DNA of 18,687 nt from an uncultured Collinsella sp. (GCA_900542165.1 UQMM01000036.1:1-18687); one strand, 5' to 3'. Shown: positions 1 to 6,793, counted from the stretch's first letter. The notes: generated from the letters alone by a model not told the origin. Made by a program: numbers and translations.

Positions 1-14
1 GCTTAGGGGCGTTT

Positions 15-57
15 GCAGCGTCGAGCCGTTACGGCGTTTGGTAAAACGCCGTAACCC
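15..57 (-). repeat. Hairpin repeat, copy A, just downstream of lacC
   Basis: An 11-bp perfect stem (29-39 with 44-54) with loop GGTA (plus strand) begins within 3 nt of the lacC stop. A flank GCAGCGTCG at 15-23 is shared with copy B at 2258-2299, downstream of lacB. Read on the minus strand there is no U-tract after the stem, so it is not a classical intrinsic terminator. It may be a 3'-end processing or Rho-linked element, or a dispersed repeat. The element may continue past the left edge. Confidence 0.65.
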
Positions 58-992
58 TACAGTTCAGTCACGACAACGTTGTTGTAGATCTCATCCCAGC
101 GGTCCATGACCAGGTGGCCGGTCTTAGGATCCATGGCGTTGAGCTTGCCGCAGGTATTGGCGGTCTTGAGCACCGTGACGTCGTCGGCGCCAGCAGCAAT
201 GGCATGTGCAAAGCCGGCGATGGTCGAGTCACCGGAACCCGTCGCGTTCACAGCCGCAATCGCAGGCGTCTTGGCGCGGAACGCGCGACCCTCATGGAAG
301 CCCACCGAACCGGCGGCGCCCATCGAAACGACAACCCAGGGAATACCGGCAAAGCGGCTATCGGCGGCAAGCGCCTCGCGCAGGGCATCAACATCATCGG
401 TCGTAAAGGACGTACCCAGCAGGCCGTTAATCTCGGTCAGGTTGGGCTTTACGAGCTCAGGCTTAGCGTCGGACTCCAGCGCGGCCTCCAGCGATGCACC
501 CGAGGTGTCGAGCAGCACCTTGGCGCCCGCCTCCTCGGCGATCTTGACGAGCTCGGCATAGTAGCCGGCATCGACGCCGCGCGGCAGCGAGCCCGAAAGC
601 GTCACAACGTCCGCCTTTGCTGCGAGCTCGGCGAACTTGGCCGTAAAGGCCTCGAGCTCGGCCGGGGCGATCTGCGGGCCGCTCTCCAGCAGCTCGGTCT
701 GATTACCCTCGTGCAGGATATTCAGGCAAATACGCGTCTCACCGGCGATGGGCACAAAGTCGTTCTTGACGCCATCGGCATCCATAAGCTCGGCCATATA
801 GGCACCCATGTGGCCGCCGAGCAGACCGGTCGCGAGCACATCGTCGCCCAACTGCAGCAGCACACGGCTCACGTTGAGGCCCTTGCCGCCAGCGGTCTTT
901 TCGGGCGTCACGCGGTTAACATCGTCGATGATCAGCTTGTCGAGCTGATAGCGCGTATCAATCGACGGGTTCATGGTAACGGTCAGAATCAT
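57..992 (-). CDS. lacC: Tagatose-6-phosphate kinase LacC (PfkB family)
   Basis: Phosphorylates D-tagatose 6-phosphate to the 1,6-bisphosphate in the cytoplasm, the step after LacAB. The 311-aa protein matches the LacC/1-phosphofructokinase branch of the PfkB family: N-terminal MILTVTMNPSID, the sugar-binding segment TAGGKGLNVSRVL (about 33-45), VVTLSGSLPRG (129-139), KPNLTEI (182-188) and the anion-hole/catalytic motif GSGDST with Asp255 as probable base. The reading frame is open 14 codons further upstream, but AGGAG lies 6 nt before the ATG at 992, so that start is chosen. It is 53 nt downstream of lacX and probably co-transcribed. A 1-phosphofructokinase cannot be excluded by sequence alone, but the lac context and the LILHEGNQTE-type segment (INILHEGNQTE-like, about 91-100) favour LacC. 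Confidence 0.88.
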   Translation of the reverse strand: MILTVTMNPSIDTRYQLDKLIIDDVNRVTPEKTAGGKGLNVSRVLLQLGDDVLATGLLGGHMGAYMAELMDADGVKNDFVPIAGETRICLNILHEGNQTELLESGPQIAPAELEAFTAKFAELAAKADVVTLSGSLPRGVDAGYYAELVKIAEEAGAKVLLDTSGASLEAALESDAKPELVKPNLTEINGLLGTSFTTDDVDALREALAADSRFAGIPWVVVSMGAAGSVGFHEGRAFRAKTPAIAAVNATGSGDSTIAGFAHAIAAGADDVTVLKTANTCGKLNAMDPKTGHLVMDRWDEIYNNVVVTEL

Positions 993-1045
993 GTTGAACT
1001 CCTGTTCCGGGGCGGTGTGACCCGCCCCAAACATACGATAACTCG

Positions 1046-1927
1046 TTAAAGGATCTCGATCTCAAAGCCGCGAGTGACGGTCTCTCCCGGCTTGGCCACT
1101 AGGCAGCCACGCTTGTGCTCCAGAATATCGTCCTCGTCGGAGCAGGTGGACAGACCACCCCACGGTTCAACAGCCACAAAGTCACCCTCGGGCTTGCTCC
1201 ACACAATCAGGTACGGCATATCGGGGAACGTCAGGCGCACGCCCTTGTCCTCGGTTTTCTTGGTCAACGTAACCACGCGGCTCTCGAGCACGTCGAAGAT
1301 GGTCTCCGCGAAGTCGAAGAGTTCGTGGGTAAGCGGCAGGTTCTGGCCGATCATGGGGTTCTTGCTGCGATGCTCAACATCAATCAGGCCCGTCGAGGGA
1401 ACGGCAGTACAGAGCTCGGTGGCCTCACGCTGCTCAAAACGAAGCTCATAATCGTCATAGGACTCGCCCTCGTCGAGCGGGCACTTAAAGCCGGGGTGAC
1501 CGCCCACAAAGAACGGCATGTCCTCGGTGCCCTCATTGGTCACCTCGTACGACACGGCCACCTTTTTCGAATCGATCGTGTAACGAGCAACGATCTTAAA
1601 CGGATACGGGTACTGCTCGAGCAACTCGGCATGGTCGGCAGAGCTTAGGCTCAGCGCAACCATGTTGTCGCTCTGTTCCTCAAGCTTCCACTCCTGTTTG
1701 CGCGCAAAGCCGTGGCGGGCGAGCTTTACCTCGCGACCGCCCATGGTCATTGCGTGACTGTCACGAAGGCCACCGCAGATCGGGAAACAAATGGGCGCCT
1801 GGCCCGACCAGACCGCCGGATCACCCTGCCACAGGTACTCACGGCCGTTGGCCGCAATAGAAGTGAACGACCCACCCGCCGTGCTCAGTGCTACGCGAAT
1901 AGAACCGTTATCAAGAACAAACTCCAT
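1046..1927 (-). CDS. lacX: Aldose 1-epimerase-family protein LacX
   Basis: A 293-aa cytoplasmic protein of the galactose-mutarotase-like fold. It resembles LacX, the product encoded at the end of Lactococcus lac operons: EYLWQGDPAVW (30-40), GQAPICFPICGGLRD (42-56), RHGF with His72, GGHPGF with His144, and EPWGG with Glu254, which fit the two histidines and glutamate of epimerase active sites. The true substrate of LacX proteins is not well established; a hexose or hexose-6-phosphate anomer is likely. The frame is open upstream to 1960, but a GGAAGG sequence about 5 nt before the ATG at 1927 supports the start used here, which also gives the family's usual N-terminus. It lies between lacB and lacC, unlike the Lactococcus order. 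Confidence 0.85.
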   Translation of the reverse strand: MEFVLDNGSIRVALSTAGGSFTSIAANGREYLWQGDPAVWSGQAPICFPICGGLRDSHAMTMGGREVKLARHGFARKQEWKLEEQSDNMVALSLSSADHAELLEQYPYPFKIVARYTIDSKKVAVSYEVTNEGTEDMPFFVGGHPGFKCPLDEGESYDDYELRFEQREATELCTAVPSTGLIDVEHRSKNPMIGQNLPLTHELFDFAETIFDVLESRVVTLTKKTEDKGVRLTFPDMPYLIVWSKPEGDFVAVEPWGGLSTCSDEDDILEHKRGCLVAKPGETVTRGFEIEIL

Positions 1928-2166
1928 AGGAGCCTTCCCTTTCTTACGACAGCCCGCCAAGTCAATAGGGCTGATAGAAAACCGGCCCGCGCCCCATTAC
2001 AGAAACGCGAGCCGTCAATTGAAAAGCTGCAGAATACCGGGTCCCGCCAAAACGAAGCCCACAAGCTCAGCAAGCAAACGTGTTATCGGAGCAGCCTACC
2101 GAACCAGAACACTTCGCAACAACAGCGGTAACCCCACAGGTACCCCCAACGTCAGCGAGAAGTCAG

Positions 2167-2249
2167 CTGGCGAGGCAAGGTGCCGTGAAGCGAGGCGGCA
2201 TTGACCTTCTGGTCATGCCGCCGAAGCTGAACGGCAGATTGCCCGCCAG
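2167..2249 (-). repeat. Long interrupted hairpin in the lacB-lacX gap
   Basis: Outer arms 2167-2186 and 2231-2249 pair as CTGGCG, GGCAA and GCCGT blocks with one bulged base and a 3x3 internal loop. An inner stem pairs GCGGCAT plus TGACC (from about 2194) with GGTCATGCCGC around the tetraloop TTCT (plus strand; AGAA in the minus transcript), with one bulged T. Together this gives over 25 paired positions. No U-tract follows, so a simple terminator is unlikely. It could be a MITE-like repeat, a processing site or a small structured RNA. Confidence 0.6.
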
Positions 2250-2257
2250 ATGGCTTC

Positions 2258-2299
2258 GCAGCGTCGGCCGGTCCGGCGTTCGGTAGAACGCCGGAACCC
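2258..2299 (-). repeat. Hairpin repeat, copy B, just downstream of lacB
   Basis: A 10-bp stem (2272-2281 with 2286-2295) with loop GGTA (plus strand) lies a few bases from the lacB stop. It aligns with copy A at 15-57 across the flank GCAGCGTCG, the stem and the loop. Two stem positions differ from copy A with pairing kept on both sides, that is covariation, pointing to selection on RNA structure. Confidence 0.65.
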
Positions 2300-2300
2300 C

Positions 2301-2825
2301 TTAGTCGTGATACTCGCCGCGGTCCCACTTCTCGAGGAACTCGTCAAAGAAGTGCGGGTCAGCCTGAGCCTCGGCGTCGGCCTTATTGCAGGCATCGATC
2401 TTGGCGATCAGGGCATCGTGCTCGGGGGTCTTCTCGTAGGGCTCCTCCAGGAAGGCAAGCATGATATCGGCCATCAGGAACTCGCCGGTGATCTTGCCGC
2501 CAAAGCCCACGATGTTGGCGTTGAGCTCGCGACGGGCATAGAGGGCAGAGGTCATGTCGCGGACCAGGGCGCAACGGGCGCCGGGAACCTTGTTGACGGC
2601 GTTGGTGATGCCGATGCCGGTGCCGCACAGGGCCACGCCAAAGTCGGCCTTGCCGCTGGCAACAGCCTCGCCCACGGCCTTGCCGTAGATGGGATAGTGC
2701 GTACGGGTGTGGCTGTAGGTGCCGCAGTCGAGCACCTTGTAGCCAGCCTGCTCCAGGCGGTCGGCCAGATAGATCTTCTCGTCCGTAACGATATGGTCGC
2801 AACCGATTGCGATGGTCTTCTTCAT
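2301..2825 (-). CDS. lacB: Galactose-6-phosphate isomerase subunit LacB
   Basis: With LacA this forms the isomerase that turns galactose 6-phosphate into tagatose 6-phosphate. The 174-aa protein belongs to the RpiB/LacA/LacB family and is close to the 171-aa Gram-positive LacB. It shows the GCDHIVTDEK start (8-17), TRTHYPIYGK (40-49), the catalytic-loop signature LCGTGIGITNAVNKVPG (66-82, with Cys67), LVRDMTSALYARRELNAN and the glycine-rich GFGGKITGEFLM. AAAGGA lies about 8 nt before the ATG. It is 63 nt downstream of lacA, so one transcript is likely. The tail DPHFFDEFLEKWDRGEYHD is typical for LacB. Confidence 0.93.
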   Translation of the reverse strand: MKKTIAIGCDHIVTDEKIYLADRLEQAGYKVLDCGTYSHTRTHYPIYGKAVGEAVASGKADFGVALCGTGIGITNAVNKVPGARCALVRDMTSALYARRELNANIVGFGGKITGEFLMADIMLAFLEEPYEKTPEHDALIAKIDACNKADAEAQADPHFFDEFLEKWDRGEYHD

Positions 2826-2888
2826 CAGAACGTCCTTTCGTCTGAATTCACAAGTTGAGGTAGAAGTTCGAGTTCTCGGTGGCTCTCG

Positions 2889-3317
2889 TTAGGCCATCTT
2901 GTTGAGCATGTCGACACGGATCTGGTGACGGCCGCCGGCGTACTGGGCGCGCAGGAACTCACGGGCGATCTTCTTGGCGACCTCGGTGCCCACAACGCCC
3001 GGGCCCATGGTGACCATGCGCGAGCCGTTGTGCTCGCGGGTCATGTAAGCGGAACGCTCGTCGGAAATGTTGGCGACGACCATGCCCTTGATCTTGACGG
3101 CGGCCATATAGGAGCCGACGCCGTACTTATCGAATGCGAAGCCCTGGGAATCCTTGTGCTCCAGCAGGTCCTTGGCAACGGCGGTCGCGGAATCGACAAA
3201 GTCCGCGGCAGGGGTCTCGGAATAGTCGACGACCTCGTGACCGTCGGCGATGAGCATCTCCTTGATGGACTCCTTCATCGACATACCGTCGGCATCGGAA
3301 GCGATTACAACCCTCAT
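2889..3317 (-). CDS. lacA: Galactose-6-phosphate isomerase subunit LacA
   Basis: The partner of LacB in the heteromeric galactose-6-phosphate isomerase. Its 142 aa equal the usual LacA length. Diagnostic segments are DFVDSATAVAKDL (39-51), KIKGMVVANISDERSAYMTREHN (about 75-97, the His in TREHN being conserved), RMVTMGPGVVG and the C-terminus GGRHQIRVDMLNKM, nearly identical to lactococcal LacA. It lacks the Cys-Gly-Thr-Gly loop found in LacB, as expected for this subunit. A strong AAGGAGG (3323-3329) stands 5-6 nt before the ATG. It is the first gene of the lacAB(XC) unit, and its upstream region carries LacR-like operators. Confidence 0.93.
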   Translation of the reverse strand: MRVVIASDADGMSMKESIKEMLIADGHEVVDYSETPAADFVDSATAVAKDLLEHKDSQGFAFDKYGVGSYMAAVKIKGMVVANISDERSAYMTREHNGSRMVTMGPGVVGTEVAKKIAREFLRAQYAGGRHQIRVDMLNKMA

Positions 3318-3549
3318 GACATCCTCCTTGAGAGATACGCAGGTGCGTAGTTTCTGTTTGGAAGTGTTGAATCGCGTTCAGGTCCGGGCATCTGAATGTG
3401 CGGTTCTTCACTGTTCATGTTTATTTGAACACATTCGAACATCGACTGCAACAATAATTTGTTTATCTTTGTTCTTTTTTGAACAAACACCATTCACGGA
3501 TGATCGCTGACCGTTTGAGCCCGGCGCGAACGTAGCGATCACGTGTTCA
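3318..3549 (-). promoter_or_regulatory. lacA upstream regulatory region
   Basis: AT-richer gene-free region between lacA and the terminator of the upstream membrane-protein gene. It contains a LacR-like direct repeat (3425-3441), an inverted repeat TTTGTTC-TTTTTT-GAACAAA (about 3468-3487) and a wide inverted repeat TGATCGCT/AGCGATCA (3501-3508 and 3534-3541). On the minus strand, TTGCAG and TCAAAT at 17-bp spacing could be a weak promoter overlapping the operator. The last 90 nt before lacA show no structure I could name. Confidence 0.5.
3425..3441 (-). promoter_or_regulatory. Putative LacR operator upstream of lacA
   Basis: On the minus strand the site reads TGTTCGA-ATG-TGTTCAA, two TGTTYRA half-sites starting exactly 10 bp apart. 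The same 10-bp-period arrangement occurs at lacF (two sites) and lacR. Known LacR operators of lactococci contain TGTTT-type direct repeats, so the DeoR-family protein encoded at 16518-17282 is the likely binder. Confidence 0.6.
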
Positions 3550-3589
3550 ACAAACAAAAGGGCGACCGAGAACGTGTCTCGGCCGCCCT
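3550..3589 (-). terminator. Intrinsic terminator of the membrane-protein gene
   Basis: Stem 3559-3571 with 3577-3589 (13 positions, one G-U on the minus strand) with a 5-nt loop, followed on the minus strand by TTTTGTTTGTTG. It lies 35 nt beyond the stop at 3625 and isolates that gene from lacA. Confidence 0.85.
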
Positions 3590-3624
3590 TCTTACGGTTG
3601 ATCTTCCAAAGATCGCTTTGCCGC

Positions 3625-4656
3625 CTACTCAGACTGCCCGCTCTTCTTGGCATGTCTGGACGGAGCGCTCAAGAAACGACCCGTCAGATAGTTCGCGGGA
3701 CCGGAGATATCGATCCCCAGCAGGGTGTGGCCCAGCCACAGAAACGCCACGAGCACCAGCAGCGGGATAACGCACGAGGTCACGATCATCACGATGACGC
3801 CTTCAATCAGATCGGTCACCTGATGCACGATCTCATCGGTCATCTGCTTGGCGCCGCTGGTCACCGACGTAACAAGGCGCGAGGCCCCGTCAGTCAACTG
3901 CTCGAGCACGTTTTTGGACTCCTTGGCCTCGGATTTTTTCTTGTTCGATTTTGAGCTGGTCTCGGCTGACTTGTCCGTGGTGTCGGCCACATCCGCAGCG
4001 TCCGCAGCCTTTTGCTCAGCTTGCTCAATACTTACGCGATACGTTTCATCGACCTTCTGCGACACCCATACGCTCGCGGGTACGAGCGCCATGCCGATCA
4101 CGGCAACCACCAGCACGCGTGTCGCCACACGGCGCAGGACGGCGCTCGTACTCCAGCGCCCGTGAATGCCGAGCGACACCGCAAAGAGCACCAACGCAAA
4201 CGGGATTAAGATGCCCAAGCCGACCGACCACAAAATGGTCAGTAGGTATTTCTCTAGGTATAGCACGGCAAGCACGATACCAAGGTTGCCTGAAAGCTGC
4301 GCGAGCTGCTCGGCAACCGGCGTTCCCGTATCACCCGGCAGCGCGGTAATGCCCGCAGATAGAGCCACGCACGAGGTCGTGAGCGCCAAAACGTTGCCTT
4401 TCTTTTGGTCGATAACCTCGATGGTGGAGTCCCAAGTTTTGGTATCGGCGAAATGCGGACGAGCCACAAAGCCCGACAGCAGCGCCAGCACCACGAGTGC
4501 AACGATAAAGCCAATCTGCAGCTTTTTGTTTGCGCACACGACATCGGACAGGCTGGGCTGCAGCTCGGTTACCGTCGTGTGCTCGGTTATCTGGACAGAA
4601 CGCCCATGAGCCATCTCATGCGCGTCTCTTTTTTGTATTGACCCGTTACCCGGCAT
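3625..4656 (-). CDS. Multi-pass membrane protein of unknown function
   Basis: A 343-aa protein I do not recognise. After a polar N-terminus (1-46) there is a clear membrane segment at about 47-65, weaker hydrophobic stretches at about 88-106 and 122-136, stronger segments at about 139-165 and 178-197, then a long hydrophilic, Lys/Glu/Ala/Ser-rich and probably helical region (about 200-280) and a final membrane segment at about 284-310. The layout suggests an integral membrane protein with a large charged loop; no enzyme motif is visible. GAGGAGGT ends 6 nt before the ATG, giving a firm start. The gene has its own intrinsic terminator before lacA, so it need not be part of lac metabolism. Confidence 0.8.
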   Translation of the reverse strand: MPGNGSIQKRDAHEMAHGRSVQITEHTTVTELQPSLSDVVCANKKLQIGFIVALVVLALLSGFVARPHFADTKTWDSTIEVIDQKKGNVLALTTSCVALSAGITALPGDTGTPVAEQLAQLSGNLGIVLAVLYLEKYLLTILWSVGLGILIPFALVLFAVSLGIHGRWSTSAVLRRVATRVLVVAVIGMALVPASVWVSQKVDETYRVSIEQAEQKAADAADVADTTDKSAETSSKSNKKKSEAKESKNVLEQLTDGASRLVTSVTSGAKQMTDEIVHQVTDLIEGVIVMIVTSCVIPLLVLVAFLWLGHTLLGIDISGPANYLTGRFLSAPSRHAKKSGQSE

Positions 4657-4750
4657 TTGGATACCTCCTCAGTCCGGCCTGTATTGCGGATGGAAGTATA
4701 CCCACCCAGCGAAAAACCGAACGGCAAGACGAACGGAGCGCACCAAGACT

Positions 4751-4791
4751 GTCCCCAATGACTAGTCGTTTAAGAACGTCCCCAATGACTA
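4751..4791. repeat. Direct repeat GTCCCCAATGACTA, two copies
   Basis: The 14-bp sequence occurs at 4751-4764 and 4778-4791 (27-bp period) in the gap upstream of the membrane-protein gene. A partial match, TGTCCCCAttt, occurs downstream of the first lacG near 10171. Function unknown. Confidence 0.6.
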
Positions 4792-4801
4792 CCTCGGGAT
4801 G

Positions 4802-4868
4802 AGTTGCGGTGGAATAGGGATTGTTTTGCGCCCGCCGGCCCCTATTCAGTCCCTATTTCACCGCAACT
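4802..4868. repeat. Long inverted repeat (21-bp arms)
   Basis: Arms 4802-4822 and 4848-4868 match at 19 of 21 positions (AGTTGCGGTGgAATAGGGAtt against its inverted copy), enclosing 25 nt. It sits next to the lacF terminator and the GTCCCC direct repeats. It has no coding content and looks like a REP- or MITE-type dispersed element; this is inference, as no second copy is in the window. Confidence 0.6.
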
Positions 4869-4881
4869 TGGAGGAGGACAG

Positions 4882-4913
4882 AAAACCCTGCCGCGGGTAG
4901 CGGCAGGGTTTTT
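4882..4913. terminator. Bidirectional-looking terminator downstream of lacF
   Basis: A perfect 12-bp stem AAAACCCTGCCG / CGGCAGGGTTTT (4882-4893, 4901-4912) with a 7-nt loop. It has T-runs on both strands (TTTTT on plus, TTTTC on minus) and lies 28 nt past the lacF stop. Confidence 0.85.
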
Positions 4914-4940
4914 GGAAGGGGACTTGGTTGTGCGGGCTCG

Positions 4941-5279
4941 TTAGGCGAGCTTAGCTTCGAGTGCGGCGATGCGCTTATAGGCATCGATGGTAAAGCGGGT
5001 CTGCTTCTCCAGGATCATGGTGGTCATGAGAGTATCCTGAGCGTGAGCCATGATGAAGGTCATCTCCATCTCGCCGCCGCCGGCCTCCTGCGAAAGCAGC
5101 TTGGTCTGCGTGTCGTGGGCACCGATGAGCGCATCGCTGGCATCCTTGTGCAGCTGCTCGGCCTTCTCAAAATCACCCTCGCGAGCAGCATCGAGCGCTG
5201 CAAGCAGATCGGTCTGGGCGTCACCTGCGTATGCGACAATCTCGAATCCAACCATCGAGATTTCTTCTTTGGTTGCCAT
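4941..5279 (-). CDS. lacF: Lactose-type PTS EIIA component LacF
   Basis: Cytoplasmic phosphocarrier passing phosphate from HPr to the EIIB domain of the lactose/cellobiose PTS family. The 112-aa all-helical protein keeps the family core: SMVGFEIVAYAGDAQTDL at the N-terminus and the phosphorylation motif MAHAQDTLMTT with His79 as acceptor and Asp82 as the trimer metal ligand. It ends in the usual helical tail (LEKQTRFTIDAYKRIAALEAK). AAAGGA lies 6 nt before the ATG. It is the only EIIA here, although two EIICB genes follow, so it probably serves both. It is transcribed away from them and has two LacR-like operators upstream. Confidence 0.93.
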   Translation of the reverse strand: MATKEEISMVGFEIVAYAGDAQTDLLAALDAAREGDFEKAEQLHKDASDALIGAHDTQTKLLSQEAGGGEMEMTFIMAHAQDTLMTTMILEKQTRFTIDAYKRIAALEAKLA

Positions 5280-5364
5280 GTTGCGTTCCTTTCACATATG
5301 AACCAATGGAGAGCATCGCGTCCGGGCATACGCGCTGCGTTGTGTATGACAAAAACAATAACAT

Positions 5365-5381
5365 TCAAACAAAAAGGAACA
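5365..5381 (-). promoter_or_regulatory. Putative LacR operator 1 upstream of lacF
   Basis: The minus strand reads TGTTCCT-TTT-TGTTTGA, half-sites with a 10-bp period. The first half-site departs from the consensus (CCT for YGA). Possible weak promoter hexamers (TTGCAT with TGTTAT, 18-bp spacing) overlap it. Confidence 0.5.
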
Positions 5382-5445
5382 ATGCAAACAGTTATTTCGA
5401 GCTATGAACGGTCACTTTTCGCCCGTGAACGGTTTCCAACCCATT

Positions 5446-5462
5446 TCGAACAATATCAAACA
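5446..5462 (-). promoter_or_regulatory. Putative LacR operator 2 upstream of lacF
   Basis: The minus strand reads TGTTTGA-TAT-TGTTCGA, two good half-sites at 10-bp period, 81 bp upstream of operator 1. Two TGAACGGT repeats (5405-5412, 5426-5433; 21-bp period) lie between the two operators. Confidence 0.58.
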
Positions 5463-5493
5463 TGATTAGCGGAAACCCAAACAGGACCGCACC

Positions 5494-6498
5494 CTAACGC
5501 AAATCGCGCACCGTATCGCCCTCTACGAGCACACCGGGGAACAGCATGTGCTCCACGCCAGACGCACCCCCATCGGCGCCGGCAATCTTGTCGACCGCCC
5601 ACATGCCGACGCGCTTGTTGTCAAAGCGCACCGTGGTCAGGCGACGATCAGGCACGATATCGCCCAGGCTGTCATCAACACCCACCACACTCACGTCCTC
5701 GGGCACGTGCTTTCCGCGCGACTCGAGCCCGCGAATGCAGCCGTAGGCCATGGCGTCGTTGGAAGCATAAATGGCCGTACAGGTCGGATCATCCGCAAGC
5801 ACCTGGCCGGCAGCATATCCACTCTGCGCCGTCCAGTCGCCACGGACGAGCTGCGGTGGCTCAATGCCATGCGCACGCAATGTCTCACACCAGCCTTCCT
5901 CGCGCCGCATGCCCGAAAGCGAGCGCTCGGGGCACGAGATAAAGTGCACGGTCTTGTGTCCCTGCCCCAGCAAGTACTCGACAACCTGGCGCGAACAATC
6001 GAACTGATCGTTATCGACCGTCGAGCACAGCGGGTGCTCCAGCATGGTAACGAGCACCGTCTGCATACCAGGCAGCGGCTCAAAGGTACCAAAGTCCGCC
6101 GGCATGCGGTTCATAATCACGACCATACCGTCCACCGGCAGCGCGCTCATACGCGATGATGCGCTCTCGAGGGTATAGGGATGTCCATCTACTTTAGTGA
6201 GGGTGATGGCGTAGCCATGCTTGTCGGCGGCGGCGGCAAAGCCCTCCATACGGTCGAGGTTGCCGGTACCGGTAATGTTGAACATGGCGACGCCGACGGT
6301 CTTAAACTTGCCGCGACGCAGCGACCGGCCGGCAAAGTTAGGACGATAGCCAAGCTCGCGCATGGCGGCGCGCACCCGCTCCTTGGTCTCGGGGCGTACG
6401 CTGGGCGAATCGTGCACCGTACGCGAGACCGTCTGCTCCGAGACGCCCGCGAGGCGCGCCACATCCTTAACGGATACCGATTTTTTAACAGCGGCCAT
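5494..6498 (-). CDS. LacI-family transcriptional regulator, module 1
   Basis: A 334-aa DNA-binding regulator of normal LacI/GalR length. The helix-turn-helix is at 9-28 (SVKDVARLAGVSEQTVSR), the hinge at about 53-62 (NFAGRSL), then a periplasmic-binding-protein-like sensor domain with PVDGMVVI, CSTVDNDQF, GHKTVHFIS, TAIYASNDAMAYGCIRGL and VSVVGVDDS. It is divergent from lacE1, and two LacI-type palindromes lie in the shared 356-nt gap, so it probably represses lacE1-lacG1. The ligand is unknown; a phosphorylated galactoside is a guess from context. The start is preceded only by a weak GAAAG, but it gives a standard N-terminus. No clear terminator follows, so read-through into lacF is possible. 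Confidence 0.9.
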   Translation of the reverse strand: MAAVKKSVSVKDVARLAGVSEQTVSRTVHDSPSVRPETKERVRAAMRELGYRPNFAGRSLRRGKFKTVGVAMFNITGTGNLDRMEGFAAAADKHGYAITLTKVDGHPYTLESASSRMSALPVDGMVVIMNRMPADFGTFEPLPGMQTVLVTMLEHPLCSTVDNDQFDCSRQVVEYLLGQGHKTVHFISCPERSLSGMRREEGWCETLRAHGIEPPQLVRGDWTAQSGYAAGQVLADDPTCTAIYASNDAMAYGCIRGLESRGKHVPEDVSVVGVDDSLGDIVPDRRLTTVRFDNKRVGMWAVDKIAGADGGASGVEHMLFPGVLVEGDTVRDLR

Positions 6499-6655
6499 AG
6501 GTCGATCTTTCTATGTCAACGATGCCATCGCGGGCATCCCAACAGACAAAATGAACGCCTCCAAGTATATCCAACGCCTCCCCCACCACACGCTCACCAC
6601 CCAAAACCTACCGTTCACCGACGTTTTTGCTTCCCCGAGCGGCTTTTGTAGCACA

Positions 6656-6673
6656 AATGTTAACGTTGCCATT
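6656..6673 (+). promoter_or_regulatory. LacI-type operator O1 for lacE1
   Basis: AATGTTAACGTTGCCATT has the palindromic form AATG-nn-AACGTT-nn-CATT with the central CpG step typical of LacI-family operators. Its inverted near-copy is O2, 120 bp downstream. Confidence 0.65.
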
Positions 6674-6775
6674 GTGCAAACACAGAGCCACCGGGCGGCT
6701 CAAACGTTTACGCATAAGGAATCGACGGTTCGCAGGCACAGGAACCACCGGTTCGCGTCTATTCTTGTGTCGCAA

Positions 6776-6793
6776 AATGGCAACGTCAACATT
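6776..6793 (+). promoter_or_regulatory. LacI-type operator O2 for lacE1
   Basis: AATGGCAACGTCAACATT is the inverse complement of O1 except for one base. It stands 62 nt before the lacE1 start codon, where repressor binding could block initiation or elongation. Paired sites 120 bp apart suggest DNA looping (inference). Confidence 0.65.

Larger units (their letters stand above)
1928..2300 (-). other. 373-nt structured intergenic region between lacB and lacX
   Basis: No convincing ORF is present on either strand. The lacB-proximal half holds two strong structures: hairpin repeat copy B (2258-2299) and a long interrupted hairpin (2167-2249). The lacX-proximal half (1928-2166) shows no clear structure, and no clear promoter or U-tract terminator was found. 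The spacing within an otherwise compact operon suggests mRNA-level control or a repeat insertion. Confidence 0.6.

Noticed and set aside
29..54. Classical intrinsic terminator for lacC
   Set aside because: Strong stem but no U-tract on the minus strand; listed as a repeat.
2080..2286. Small plus-strand open frame in the lacB-lacX gap
   Set aside because: No ribosome site; it lies across the hairpin structures and looks like chance coding.
1928..2300. Known riboswitch or T-box
   Set aside because: Structures seen do not match any riboswitch consensus I recognise, and there is no terminator/antiterminator pair.
4821..5465. Plus-strand open frame over lacF and its flanks
   Set aside because: Crosses a terminator and lies antisense to lacF, whose family motifs and ribosome site are clear.
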